Below, in pieces: positions 16,978-26,051 of a DNA stretch of 64,000 bases. The number at the start of each line of letters is the position of its first letter. Positions within the stretch are counted from its first letter, which is position 1. The DNA is from Bacteroidia bacterium (GTDB taxonomy: Bacteria > Bacteroidota > Bacteroidia > Flavobacteriales_E > Vicingaceae), in the NCBI GenBank assembly GCA_030433355.1, contig JAUIMG010000003.1, positions 62,001 through 126,000 on the forward strand. The letters are read 5' to 3'. Position numbers and translations under genes: made by a program. Under the pieces are notes generated by a model that saw only the letters and a program-made list of their open reading frames with translations, had not been told where the DNA came from and did not search any database.

Positions 16978-17173
16978 TTTTTTTTCTTGCGAGATGCAAT
17001 GCTTCGTGTCCTAGTGCTCCCATAGCAAGTAGCGCTAAGGATCCATCTTTGTGAACCGTAAAGACTTCTCCTAACTGATTAATTAGATGAATTTGATTGT
17101 CAAACTCTTTTATGGAATAAGTAGTGCTTGGAGAATTAATGCGACTCCAACCAGAGTTTTTTTCTAAAGACAC
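16970..17173 (-). CDS. Small protein overlapping the phosphodiesterase fusion gene
   Basis: The 67-codon frame ends at TAA 16970-16972, interlocked with the ATG of the downstream fusion gene, as in translationally coupled operons. Its C-terminal half (VHKDGSLALLAMGALGHEAL then HLARKK) looks like a real small protein: a short strand followed by an amphipathic helix and a basic tail. The only in-frame start, GTG 17173, lies inside the 3' end of the T9SS cargo gene and within a 57-bp repeat, so the true start is uncertain and may be a non-canonical codon. Function unknown. Confidence 0.45.
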   Translation of the reverse strand: MSLEKNSGWSRINSPSTTYSIKEFDNQIHLINQLGEVFTVHKDGSLALLAMGALGHEALHLARKKNV

Positions 17174-18029
17174 TTTTTCCTTGATTAACTTCTACTATAT
17201 AAATTCCTTGGTATTGCTTTCTGAGTTGTATTTGTCCTTGAGATGGAAGAGCTCTGCTTCTTTCAATCAATTGTCCCTTAAGATCATAAATTCTAATCTC
17301 CGAAGTTTCAACTAAACCATTTGGAAAAACTAAACTATTATTTTGAGAATACATTTCTAGTTGGCCCTCGTTAATTTCTGTTAACCCAACAGATATGCCT
17401 GTATCTCCTGCTAAAATTGGAGCATTCGCAGTAGTATCAAAAGCAAAATCCTTGATAGTTATATCAAAGTTAGTTGCCATGTCAAGCCTTACCCAACCAT
17501 AATGAACAGATGTGCCAATGTTAAATCTTACACCTAAATATTTATCTCCATTTCCTGCAAATTGACCAAATACAGCGCTAGAGCTACTTGAATAAGAGGG
17601 TCCGCTATAAACAGAAGAAAAAGATCCGCCAACATAGGCATAGTTGTTCCATGTGTTTAGGCTACTATTAATACTAGAACTTCTGCTTAGTGCAGCTGCC
17701 TCATAAATAGTATAATTGGAGTTAAAAACTGCATTAACATTAGCAGAATTTAATCCATCTGCTTCTACGCTATAAGTTTTAAACTGATAATAATAGCTAG
17801 AATAAGAGCCAAAACTTGAAAACTTATTTAAAGAAATCTCTATATCATTAATCCCGTCATTATTCAAGTCTATATCAAAGAAATCACCATTATTGATTAA
17901 GGTAGTATCTCGTATATCGGTATAGATAATTTGAGAAGACGCATCTGCGGCGATTGCAGATAATGCAATAGTTGTATAGCTTTTAAGTTTTTTACTAAGC
18001 TTGCTTTTTTGGTTTTTAGTTTTTTTCAT
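17136..18029 (-). CDS. T9SS cargo-like protein with C-terminal sorting domain (copy 1)
   Basis: The 297-residue exported protein has a Lys-rich n-region and a hydrophobic signal ending ASSQ. An Asp-rich Ca-binding-like turn (DIDLNNDGINDIEI) follows, then a Ser/Tyr-rich variable middle and a YGWVRLDM/IKDFAFDT segment. From about 225 there is a type A sorting domain (EIRIYDLKGQLIE, GIYIVEVNQGKSVFRKK). It should be exported by Sec, then secreted by T9SS with PorV. It is a tandem paralog of the gene at 18075-18968, 45 bases upstream, with near-identical ends and a diverged middle. Confidence 0.85.
   Translation of the reverse strand: MKKTKNQKSKLSKKLKSYTTIALSAIAADASSQIIYTDIRDTTLINNGDFFDIDLNNDGINDIEISLNKFSSFGSYSSYYYQFKTYSVEADGLNSANVNAVFNSNYTIYEAAALSRSSSINSSLNTWNNYAYVGGSFSSVYSGPSYSSSSSAVFGQFAGNGDKYLGVRFNIGTSVHYGWVRLDMATNFDITIKDFAFDTTANAPILAGDTGISVGLTEINEGQLEMYSQNNSLVFPNGLVETSEIRIYDLKGQLIERSRALPSQGQIQLRKQYQGIYIVEVNQGKSVFRKKLWLESH
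17157..17213. repeat. 57-bp direct repeat, copy 1 (sorting-domain coding)
   Basis: This stretch is identical base for base to 18093-18149, 936 bases away, and encodes the GIYIVEVNQGKSVFRKK end of the sorting domain in both tandem cargo genes. It also contains the GTG start of the small overlapping ORF. Confidence 0.85.
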
Positions 18030-18074
18030 TTTGGTTAGTTTAGGCCTAAAGTAAAAATATTTAGAAAGTTAATT

Positions 18075-18968
18075 CTAGGATTCTATCCATATTTTTTTTC
18101 TAAAGACACTTTTTCCTTGATTAACTTCTACTATATAAATTCCTTGGTACTCTTTTTTTAATTGTAACTCTGATTGATTTGCAATTAATCTTCTTCTCTC
18201 TATTAATTGACCCTTCATATCGTAGATTCTAATCTCTGCAGTTTGCTCAATAACATCCTGAAAGTAGAGTCTGTTTTGTTGAGCATATAAGTTAACCCCA
18301 TTTGCATTTAATTCGTTAATTCCTACTGCTACTCCGGTATCTCCTGCTAAAATTGGGGCATTTGCTGTAGTGTCAAAAGCAAAATCTTTAATTATTGCAG
18401 TATCAGAAGTTGATGAAATGTCTAATCTAACCCAGCCGTAATGCGTGTTAGCTCCAATTCTAAATCTAACTCCTAAAAAGCGATCACCTTGTCCCGGGAA
18501 TTGGCCAATACTTAAGTTTAGATAACTAGTAGAATATGGAGTTATTATACTTCCTGTTGCATAAGCACCAATATATCCATAAGGGCTCCATGAATTTGCA
18601 GAGTTATTAATGCTTTGGTTGTTGCTGAAAGCAACAGCCTCATTTATACTGTAAGAGGTGTTTAAGACAACATTAACTTGATTGTTAGAAGCAGCACTTG
18701 CGTCAATTGACTTATAGTTTACATAAATATTATAAGAGCCTGACGTAGTTGAATAAATCGTCTTGGTCAAATTAATGGTTAAGTCATTGATACCGTCATT
18801 ATTTAAATCAATATCAAAAAAGTCTCCATTATTAATTAATGTGGTATCTCTAATGTCTGTGTAAATGACTTGAGAAGAAGCATCTGCAGCAATTGCAGAT
18901 AAGGCAATTGTTGTATAGCTTTTGAGCTTTTTACTAAGCTTGTTCTTTTGATTTTTAGACTTTTTCAT
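18075..18968 (-). CDS. T9SS cargo-like protein with C-terminal sorting domain (copy 2)
   Basis: It has the same length (297) and architecture as copy 1: basic n-region, signal to ASSQ, DIDLNNDGINDLTI turn, a different Ser/Asn-rich middle, IKDFAFDTTANAPILAGDTG, and a sorting domain ending SVFRKKIWIES. The first ~65 and last ~110 residues are closely shared with copy 1. The middle ~100 residues share little beyond GQF, the gly-asp-arg/lys FLGVRF motif and YGWVRLD. It is probably transcribed together with copy 1. The displayed function, such as adhesion or enzymatic activity, is not apparent. Confidence 0.85.
   Translation of the reverse strand: MKKSKNQKNKLSKKLKSYTTIALSAIAADASSQVIYTDIRDTTLINNGDFFDIDLNNDGINDLTINLTKTIYSTTSGSYNIYVNYKSIDASAASNNQVNVVLNTSYSINEAVAFSNNQSINNSANSWSPYGYIGAYATGSIITPYSTSYLNLSIGQFPGQGDRFLGVRFRIGANTHYGWVRLDISSTSDTAIIKDFAFDTTANAPILAGDTGVAVGINELNANGVNLYAQQNRLYFQDVIEQTAEIRIYDMKGQLIERRRLIANQSELQLKKEYQGIYIVEVNQGKSVFRKKIWIES
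18093..18149. repeat. 57-bp direct repeat, copy 2 (sorting-domain coding)
   Basis: It is identical to 17157-17213. Exact identity here contrasts with frequent synonymous differences at the 5' ends of the same two genes, which suggests recent gene conversion or recombination at the sorting-domain end. Confidence 0.85.
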
Positions 18969-19013
18969 AATTGGCTAGAATTGAATGGTTTAAAAATAAG
19001 GATTTAGTCTAAA

Positions 19014-20519
19014 TTATTGGCTTATTGATTTTTTACTTAAGGGTCTTTTTTCTATTTGCCAATTAAAACCTCTATATCTTAATTCAGTAATCGGGTCAAG
19101 CTCACCTATAGGGTGCATAGTAGCATCAGCATCGTTTAAAAAGGTAATACTTTTTATTTGGTCTTCGTTAAGCTTTATCCTTATGTTACTGCTTTCGGCC
19201 ACATTTACTCCTATAAGTTTATCCTCGTCATCTAATCCAAAATAAGTAGTTTGTCCATTACCAACTACGTCGATGGTATTTAATCTTTTGTTTTTAAAGT
19301 AGCCAGTTAGTTCTTTTCCTTTAATTTGATTGTATCGAATCGAATCTACTTCAGAAATGATGAAGGCATCTTTATCTAAAAATATAGAATGCAATTCTTT
19401 TCGGGCAATTCTCAATTCTATAATTTCTGATGTAAGTTGATTGCTTTCTGACCATAGAATTGGCTCATAATACATTCGCATAGTTGAGTCACTCATGACG
19501 TAAGAAATGCTATCGCAAACACCTTGTAAGTCTGATTTGTATATTTTCACGTCGTAATAAGCGAGAAGGTAATTTGTGTCTACATCTTTATAAAACTTAA
19601 ACGTATCTGCACTCATAAAAAGCGAGTCATTTTCAAATATTTGCGTTAGCAATGGTTTTATTGTTACAATTCCACTATCTAGATGCTCATAGATTTCTCC
19701 GTATTGCCCATTAATTAAGATGTCTTGAATAGTGTCGGTCATTTTAATATTACCCTTTGCTTGTCCAAATCCCAATGCTCTGTCATAAAATAAAGTATCA
19801 CCTTCTAACTTTCTTTTATCACTAATTATATATGCATTGTCAAAATACTTGGATTGGTCTTCAATAGTTTTGTACCAACCTATTTCGCAATAAATTAAGT
19901 TGCTGTCTCCTGTAATAGTTGTTGGTCCAAGAAAATTGACTATCTCTGTATTTGTATAATACAATAAGGTGTCGGAACGAATTATGAAATTAGGATTGGT
20001 TAGAACAACACTATCCCGGAAAGCAAAAGTTGCAGAATTTGCATAATAATACCCTTTCTTACTAATTAATACGTTACTATCATTCTTGCTTTCAATGGTT
20101 GCTCCGTTGAAATAATTAGCTTGGTTCTGAGCTCTATCATAATTCAGTTGAGTAGTATAAAGGTCAAAATCATTTGTTATTAGTTTTACTTCTCTACCGC
20201 TAACATTGGCAAGCTGAGTATTTCCATCATAGTTGAGTTTGTCGCCAAACAAATTCATGGTGTCGCCTTGATTTATCCTTACACTGCCAAAGGCATCAAT
20301 GGTGTTGTCTTTAGAATAAAGATAGGCGCTATCGCAATACATTAATGCATTTTTATGCTTAAAAATAACATCGCCAATCAATCTCTGAGCCTTTACACCA
20401 CTTTCTTCTCCATAACGCAAATCATTGGCTTGAATAATTTCAATTTGCTCCTTCTTTTGAGCATATAAAATGCCAAGGCTAAGAATTAAAAAAGCCGAAA
20501 GAATTGATTTTAAAGCCAT
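19014..20519 (-). CDS. OstA-like/LptA-like periplasmic protein
   Basis: The 501-residue exported protein (signal SILSAFLILSLGILYAQ) is built from repeated OstA-type beta-jellyroll strands of the pattern LxGDVxFxHxxxxMYCDSAY, DAFGSVRI, LFGDKLNYDG and LTNPNFIIRSDTLLYY. OstA/LptA proteins bind lipid A and bridge lipopolysaccharide transport across the periplasm. This long form with several repeats is usual in Bacteroidota. The gene is 11 bases downstream of purA and probably part of that operon. Direct LPS binding is inferred from the fold. Confidence 0.85.
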   Translation of the reverse strand: MALKSILSAFLILSLGILYAQKKEQIEIIQANDLRYGEESGVKAQRLIGDVIFKHKNALMYCDSAYLYSKDNTIDAFGSVRINQGDTMNLFGDKLNYDGNTQLANVSGREVKLITNDFDLYTTQLNYDRAQNQANYFNGATIESKNDSNVLISKKGYYYANSATFAFRDSVVLTNPNFIIRSDTLLYYTNTEIVNFLGPTTITGDSNLIYCEIGWYKTIEDQSKYFDNAYIISDKRKLEGDTLFYDRALGFGQAKGNIKMTDTIQDILINGQYGEIYEHLDSGIVTIKPLLTQIFENDSLFMSADTFKFYKDVDTNYLLAYYDVKIYKSDLQGVCDSISYVMSDSTMRMYYEPILWSESNQLTSEIIELRIARKELHSIFLDKDAFIISEVDSIRYNQIKGKELTGYFKNKRLNTIDVVGNGQTTYFGLDDEDKLIGVNVAESSNIRIKLNEDQIKSITFLNDADATMHPIGELDPITELRYRGFNWQIEKRPLSKKSISQ

Positions 20520-20530
20520 TGGAGATGAGG

Positions 20531-21811
20531 CTAGATCGTTAATTTTTCCCTTAAAAGGGTTTGATTTCTATCTGGACCTACAGAAACAATAGTGATGGGA
20601 GTTTCTAGCTTTTCTTCTAAATAGTTGATGTAATTATTTAAAGAAGCAGGAATCTCTGAAATATCACTTAAGCCTGTTAGGTCTTCATCCCAACCTTCTA
20701 GCTCTTCATAAACAGGAGCCATTTCTTCATCTAAAACATCAAAAGGAAGATAATCTATTTGTTCTCCTTTGTAAGAATATTTAGTGCAGACTTTAATCTT
20801 TTTAAAAGAAGTTAAAACATCTGCTTTAGTCATAATTAGTTGAGTAACCCCATTAATCATGATTGCATATTTTAAAGCGGGTAAGTCAATCCATCCACAT
20901 CTTCTAGGTCTCCCTGTGGTTGCTCCAAATTCATGTCCTGCTTTTCTCAATAACTCTCCTGTTTCGTTTTCTAATTCTGTTGGAAAAGGTCCACTTCCAA
21001 CTCTTGTGCAATATGCTTTGAATATCCCAAAAACCTCCCCGATTTGATTTGGGGCTATTCCTAAACCTGTGCAAGCACCTGCTGTTACAGTATTGGAGGA
21101 AGTTACAAATGGATAAGAACCGAAATCTATATCGAGTAGGGTACCTTGGGCGCCTTCTGCTAAAATTGTTTTACTTTCTTTTCTAGCATTATTTAAATAA
21201 TGCTCACTGTCTATTAAGGTAAATTCTTTTAATTTATTAGCAGCAACTAGCCACTCTTTCTCCATTTCTTCTAAATCAAATTCAAAATCGAATTGACCTA
21301 ATAGTTGAAGATGTTTAGCTTTAAGATTGTTATATTTTTCTCTGAAATCTTTTGATTCAATGTCACCGATGCGCAATCCATTCCTTCCTGTTTTATCCAT
21401 ATAAGTTGGTCCAATTCCTTTTAAGGTAGAGCCAATCTTCTTTTTGCCCTTAGCCTGCTCAGAAGCAGCATCTAACATCTTATGGGTAGGTAAGATTAAA
21501 TGAGCCTTTCTTGATAAAACCAATCTTTCATTGATGTTAAAGTTTTGATCTTTTAAAGCATCAATTTCTTTCATAAAAATGATAGGATCTATAACAACAC
21601 CATTACCTACAACATTTATTTTATTTTCATGAAAAATACCTGAAGGGATAGTATGAAGCACATGTTTAAATCCATTGAATTCAAGAGTATGCCCTGCATT
21701 CGGGCCACCTTGAAACCTTGCGATTATATCGTACTTTGGTGTTAGTACATCTACAACTTTTCCTTTTCCTTCGTCTCCCCATTGGAGACCTAGTAATACA
21801 TCTACTTTCAT
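20531..21811 (-). CDS. purA: Adenylosuccinate synthase
   Basis: It joins IMP and aspartate using GTP, the first committed step to AMP. The 426-residue length is standard. The GTP loop GLQWGDEGKGK with catalytic Asp lies at the N terminus, the substrate loop GPNAGHT near 38-45, GPTYMDKTGRNGLR near 130, and GRPRRCGWID near 300. The gene lies 1 base after the STAS gene and in the same run as fur and rel. In E. coli PurA is inhibited by ppGpp, which makes proximity to rel functionally suggestive. Confidence 0.97.
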   Translation of the reverse strand: MKVDVLLGLQWGDEGKGKVVDVLTPKYDIIARFQGGPNAGHTLEFNGFKHVLHTIPSGIFHENKINVVGNGVVIDPIIFMKEIDALKDQNFNINERLVLSRKAHLILPTHKMLDAASEQAKGKKKIGSTLKGIGPTYMDKTGRNGLRIGDIESKDFREKYNNLKAKHLQLLGQFDFEFDLEEMEKEWLVAANKLKEFTLIDSEHYLNNARKESKTILAEGAQGTLLDIDFGSYPFVTSSNTVTAGACTGLGIAPNQIGEVFGIFKAYCTRVGSGPFPTELENETGELLRKAGHEFGATTGRPRRCGWIDLPALKYAIMINGVTQLIMTKADVLTSFKKIKVCTKYSYKGEQIDYLPFDVLDEEMAPVYEELEGWDEDLTGLSDISEIPASLNNYINYLEEKLETPITIVSVGPDRNQTLLREKLTI

Positions 21812-21812
21812 C

Positions 21813-22160
21813 TTAATTAGTTAGTGCTTTTATTGCTTCATCTTCCGAATCAACAACATTAAATATATTATGTAATTTACTGGTTACTAACAGTTTGCTT
21901 ATTTTTTCTGGCACCTTACAAAGGAGTAACTCTCCGTAATTATTTCTACTTTGTGTCAATAATGTAATTAATACACTCAGGCCTGCACTATTCATGTATT
22001 CCATTTCATGAAAATTCATCAATATTTTATTACTGCCGGCTTTAATCTTTTTTAGCACTTCCGCTAAAAGTTCTTCAGCTTCACTTTTGTCTAAAATTCT
22101 CCCTTTAGGGTAAACGACTAATACTTTATCTCTCTTCTTAATTTCGTATGTGAAGTTCAT
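21813..22160 (-). CDS. STAS-domain anti-sigma-factor-antagonist-like protein
   Basis: This 115-residue single STAS domain has the conserved phosphorylatable Ser in YMNSAGLSVL (SpoIIAA-type). Such proteins switch partner proteins according to phosphorylation by serine kinases. No kinase or sigma factor adjoins it; it is sandwiched with 1-2 base gaps between fur and purA. A SiaB-type kinase lies 20 kb away, but it is expected to pair with SiaC. The partner is unknown. Confidence 0.88.
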   Translation of the reverse strand: MNFTYEIKKRDKVLVVYPKGRILDKSEAEELLAEVLKKIKAGSNKILMNFHEMEYMNSAGLSVLITLLTQSRNNYGELLLCKVPEKISKLLVTSKLHNIFNVVDSEDEAIKALTN

Positions 22161-22162
22161 TC

Positions 22163-22624
22163 TTACTTGATGTTTTTCTCTATTTTTTCACACGAACTGC
22201 AGATCCCGTATAAATTTAATGAATGATGTAAGATATTAAAATCTAATAACTCACCAACAGTAGATTTTATATGTTGTATTCTTGGATCGCAAAATTCAAC
22301 TACCTTATTGCACTTAGTGCAAACCAAATGATCATGCTGCTTAAAAGCGTATGATCTCTCAAATTGTGCAACATTATTTCCAAACTGATGCTTTCTTACT
22401 AAGTTACATGCAAGTAATAAGTCAATAGTATTGTAGAGAGTGGCTCTACTTACTCTATATTTCTTGTTCTTCATAGAAATGTATAGAGATTCAATATCAA
22501 AATGTCCAAGCTGCTCGTATATTTCTGTTAAAATAGCGAAGCGCTCAGGAGTCTTTCTGTGACCATTTTTCTCTAAATAAGTAGAGAAGATTTCAATTAC
22601 TTTTTCTATTGTTTCGGGACTCAA
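22163..22624 (-). CDS. Fur family transcriptional regulator
   Basis: The 153-residue metal-responsive repressor has an N-terminal winged helix ([26 protein letters not shown] and [15 protein letters not shown]). A dimerisation domain carries two CxxC zinc knuckles ([17 protein letters not shown]) and an HDHLVCTKC segment. It could be Fur, PerR or Zur; the sequence alone does not settle the metal. The start is TTG 22624, 26 bases downstream of a perfect -7 box. It heads the fur-STAS-purA-OstA run. Confidence 0.92.
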   Translation of the reverse strand: MSPETIEKVIEIFSTYLEKNGHRKTPERFAILTEIYEQLGHFDIESLYISMKNKKYRVSRATLYNTIDLLLACNLVRKHQFGNNVAQFERSYAFKQHDHLVCTKCNKVVEFCDPRIQHIKSTVGELLDFNILHHSLNLYGICSSCEKIEKNIK

Positions 22625-22649
22625 AGAGTTGGAATTTTTGCCAAAGGCA

Positions 22650-22657
22650 CAAAGATA
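22650..22657 (-). promoter_or_regulatory. Predicted -7 box for fur-STAS-purA
   Basis: The minus strand reads TATCTTTG, a perfect TAnnTTTG, in the 60-base gap between rel and fur. A small inverted repeat TGCC-AAA-GGCA (22640-22650) overlaps its downstream end and could be an operator. Confidence 0.5.
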
Positions 22658-22684
22658 GTTTTATTTCTTCTTTTGAGGATTTAT

Positions 22685-24874
22685 TTAGCCTTCTATCCTC
22701 GAAACATTTATAACACCTGGAACAGACTTTAATTTTTCTATCAGTCTGGTTAAATGCTTCGTATCATGTACATAAACCATAATGGTTCCCTCAAAAATAC
22801 CATCATTAGAATCAAAGCTGATAGATCGCATATTTACATTCAGTTCTCCAGAAATTAGTCTTGTAATATTATTAACCAGGCCTACTTCGTCAATACCGGT
22901 TACTTTAATACCAGATAAGAAGGCAATTTGTTGTTGGCTTGTCCACCTAGCTTTGACAATTCTATATGCATAATGAGATTGAAGTTGGATAGCATTAGGA
23001 CAATTTGTCTTATGAATTTTTATTCCGTCGTTAATCGTTATAAAGCCAAAAACTTCATCTCCTGGAATTGGGTTGCAACAAGGCGCAATCTTGTAATCGA
23101 AGTGATCTAAATCTTCTCCAATTACTAACATTTCTTCTGAACTATTTTGCTTTTTTAAAATTGGCTTAACACCTTCCGTTAAATCTTCTTTTATCTTGCC
23201 TAATATTTTGCCTTTTTCAATTTTTAACTCTTTAATTCTTTCTAATCCCAAACGCTTTATTTCAAATCGATAATAAAGCTCCATCATAGAAGGTAGTCTG
23301 TAAAAAGTTAAAAGTTCTTTTCTATTATGCTCGGTATTTCTTATTTCGATTTTCTTCAGCCACTTTTCAAATTTGGCTTTGCCGTCTTTTGCAATTCGTT
23401 TTTTATCTTCCCTTAGGGAGGATTTAATTTTAGATTTAGCTTTACCTGTGATAACAAAGTCTAGCCAACTTTCATTAGGTTTCTGCTTCTTAGAAGTGAT
23501 AATTTCTACTTGGTCTCCACTTTTAAGTTGTGTGCTTAATGGAACTAATTTGTGATTCACCTTTGCTCCCATGCAATTGGCTCCAACTTCTGAATGAATC
23601 TCAAATGCAAAGTCGAGAGCTGAAGCTCCTTTTGGTAAATTTCTAATTTCCCCTTTAGGAGTAAATATGAAAATTTCTTCAGAAAAAAGGTTTAATTTGA
23701 AGTCATCAATAAATTCTATTGCATCATGCTCAGGATTTTCTAGTAGCTCTCTTATTCTATTGATCCAATTATCAAAACTAGATTCAGAGCTCTCTTCTTT
23801 ATACTTCCAATGAGCAGCATACCCCTTTTCAGCTATTTCATCCATTCTTTTGGATCGAATCTGTACTTCTACCCACTTGCCGCCTGGGCTCATTACAGTG
23901 GTATGCAGTGATTCGTATCCATTTACTTTTGGTGTAGATAGCCAGTCTCTTAACCTATCTGGGTTGGGTTGATAAAAATCTGTAACAATTGAATATGCAT
24001 TCCAGCATTCAGCTTTCTCTTTTTCAGCTTTTGCGTCAATAATTATTCTAATTGCAAATACATCATAAATTTCTTCATACCTCACCCCTTTCTTTTTCAT
24101 CTTGTGATAAATAGAATAAACAGATTTAGTTCTTGCCTTCATCTCGAACTTAACCTCCTGTTTTTTGAGCTCTTCAACAATTGGTCTGGAGAAACGATTT
24201 ACAAATCGTGTTCTAACGGCTTTAGTTTTCTTTAGTTTAGAAGTTATTTCATTATAAACTTCCGGTTCGGTATATTTTAAAGAGAGGTCTTCCAATTCTG
24301 TTTTTAGTGCATAAAGCCCAAGTCTGTGTGCAAGTGGAGCATATAGGAATATGGTTTCTGAAGCTATTTTTAATTGCTTTTCTCTTTTCATAGAGTCAAG
24401 CGTTCGCATATTGTGAAGCCTGTCGGCAAGCTTAATTAGTATTACTCTTACATCATCTGATAGGGTTAGTAAAATCTTTCTAAAATTTTCGGCCTGCATA
24501 GAGGTCTGATAATCTACTACGCCAGATATTTTAGTTAGACCATCTATGATTATTTTTTCTTTGGTTCCAAATATCCTTTCTATATCATCCAAAGTGATAT
24601 CGGTATCCTCTACAGTATCATGTAATAAAGCGCAGATAATAGAAGTAGTGCCCAAACCAATTTCTTCAGCAACTATTCTAGCAACTTCAATTGGGTGATA
24701 AATATATGGTTCTCCTGATTTTCGGCGCATATCCTTATGCGCTTCTAGAGCGATGTCAAAAGCCTTTCTTATCTTATCCTTGTCCTTTTTTGTTCGCACA
24801 TTTTTACTCACTTTTAGTAAGGAGCGATATTTTTGTGCTATCAACTTCTTTTCTAATTCTTCGTCTATCTGCAA
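22685..24874 (-). CDS. Bifunctional (p)ppGpp synthetase/hydrolase Rel/SpoT
   Basis: The 729-residue protein makes and degrades the stringent-response alarmone. The hydrolase HD domain is intact (YHPIEVA, LLHDTVEDTD), so it should be bifunctional. The synthetase domain (GYESLHTTV, EKGYAAHWKYKE) is followed by TGS (IFTPKGEIRNLP), a zinc-finger-like CCNPIPGDEV...HKTNCPNA segment and a C-terminal ACT domain. The start is TTG 24874, which precedes conserved sequence without an alternative ATG. It diverges from the methylmalonyl-CoA mutase genes. Confidence 0.95.
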   Translation of the reverse strand: MQIDEELEKKLIAQKYRSLLKVSKNVRTKKDKDKIRKAFDIALEAHKDMRRKSGEPYIYHPIEVARIVAEEIGLGTTSIICALLHDTVEDTDITLDDIERIFGTKEKIIIDGLTKISGVVDYQTSMQAENFRKILLTLSDDVRVILIKLADRLHNMRTLDSMKREKQLKIASETIFLYAPLAHRLGLYALKTELEDLSLKYTEPEVYNEITSKLKKTKAVRTRFVNRFSRPIVEELKKQEVKFEMKARTKSVYSIYHKMKKKGVRYEEIYDVFAIRIIIDAKAEKEKAECWNAYSIVTDFYQPNPDRLRDWLSTPKVNGYESLHTTVMSPGGKWVEVQIRSKRMDEIAEKGYAAHWKYKEESSESSFDNWINRIRELLENPEHDAIEFIDDFKLNLFSEEIFIFTPKGEIRNLPKGASALDFAFEIHSEVGANCMGAKVNHKLVPLSTQLKSGDQVEIITSKKQKPNESWLDFVITGKAKSKIKSSLREDKKRIAKDGKAKFEKWLKKIEIRNTEHNRKELLTFYRLPSMMELYYRFEIKRLGLERIKELKIEKGKILGKIKEDLTEGVKPILKKQNSSEEMLVIGEDLDHFDYKIAPCCNPIPGDEVFGFITINDGIKIHKTNCPNAIQLQSHYAYRIVKARWTSQQQIAFLSGIKVTGIDEVGLVNNITRLISGELNVNMRSISFDSNDGIFEGTIMVYVHDTKHLTRLIEKLKSVPGVINVSRIEG

Positions 24875-24986
24875 GTTTTCGTTTATTCTTGGTTAATACA
24901 ATGAAATAAAGTTAAGTGAATATTACTAATTTGATTTCAATTCATCCTATAGAATATTGTATTTTCGTAACGAAATCAATCATTAT

Positions 24987-26051
24987 ATGGTTAAAGAAAA
25001 GAGTTTGTTTTCAGAATTTAATGAGGTATCCGATTCTGAATGGAGAGAAAAAGTGATTAAAGATCTTAAAGGAAAGGATTTTGAAGATACTTTAACTTGG
25101 AAAGATGAAAATGGCATCATTCATCAACCTTATTATCGAGAGTCTGATATAAAAGGGGATGAAAGAATCCTAGCAATTCAAAATGCACAAAGAATAGATA
25201 AAGGCTGGGAGTTATTAGAAAACCTAGATGCTATTGATGATCCTTTAGCAGACTATCTTTTTAATGGTAAAGATCAAATTAAAATTAAAGCTTCTAATAG
25301 CTATCATGTTTCCTCATTTTATTATAAAAATAAGGGCGCTTCCATTGTTCAGGAATTATCCTATACCATTCTACATTCTATAGAACTAATTGATACACTT
25401 ACAGAAAATGGAATTAGAGTAGATGATTCCATAAAGAACTTAAAGTTCTATGTATCAATTGGTAATTCATATTTTCTCGAGATTGCCAAATTCCGTGCTC
25501 TAAGGTATCTTTTAAAGTATTTGTATAAGTCGTATAAGATAGACCATGACCCTACTGTAATTGGTGTTGGGAGCAAGTACTACCTTTCTCATCTTGATAT
25601 GCATACCAACCTGTTGAGGTTGACAACTCAAGGAATGTCTGCTGTTGTAGGTGGCTGTGATGCATTGTATTTGCCTTCATTTGATGTTTTTGGCAAATCT
25701 TCAGAATTTGGAAAAAGGATGTCTCGGAATATTCAACTTATTTTGGAAAATGAGTCGTATTTCAAAAACGTAATTGATCCTGCTTCAGGTTCTTATTATG
25801 TTGAAAAACTTAGTCTTGAAATTGTGGAGAAAACTTGGTCTCATTTAAGAGGTATTGAAGAAAATGGAGGATTAATTAAGCATATTGAATCAGGAGAGTT
25901 TAAAAAAGAAATGAATCAAACAAAGGCCAGCCGCTTATCTTCTTTTAAAGAAGGTAGAGTAATGGTTGGAGTTAATGAATTTAAAAACCCAGAGGGCTTA
26001 GATGGAGATTTAAATTCAAGTGAAAATTTATCAAAAGAGATAGCAGGATGA
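24987..26051 (+). CDS. mutA: Methylmalonyl-CoA mutase small subunit, strongly shortened
   Basis: The protein is homologous to the non-catalytic MutA subunit. It opens with [24 protein letters not shown] and ends with the barrel segment ([47 protein letters not shown]). At 354 residues from ATG 24987 it lacks the B12-binding domain, and the first part of the TIM barrel is compressed to a short stretch around residues 75-120; MutA subunits are normally 450-640 residues. The upstream TTG 24957 falls in a TATTTTCG -7-like box, so I reject it as a start. ATGA overlap with mutB indicates coupling. Confidence 0.85.
   Translation: MVKEKSLFSEFNEVSDSEWREKVIKDLKGKDFEDTLTWKDENGIIHQPYYRESDIKGDERILAIQNAQRIDKGWELLENLDAIDDPLADYLFNGKDQIKIKASNSYHVSSFYYKNKGASIVQELSYTILHSIELIDTLTENGIRVDDSIKNLKFYVSIGNSYFLEIAKFRALRYLLKYLYKSYKIDHDPTVIGVGSKYYLSHLDMHTNLLRLTTQGMSAVVGGCDALYLPSFDVFGKSSEFGKRMSRNIQLILENESYFKNVIDPASGSYYVEKLSLEIVEKTWSHLRGIEENGGLIKHIESGEFKKEMNQTKASRLSSFKEGRVMVGVNEFKNPEGLDGDLNSSENLSKEIAG

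Noticed and set aside
22640-22650. TGCC-AAA-GGCA inverted repeat upstream of fur as a Fur box
   Set aside because: It lacks the AT-rich GATAATGAT-type sequence of Fur sites and is too short to call; kept only as a remark on the promoter.
24957-24986. TTG start for the mutase small subunit
   Set aside because: The codon overlaps the TATTTTCG -7-like box, and the conserved family sequence begins at ATG 24987.
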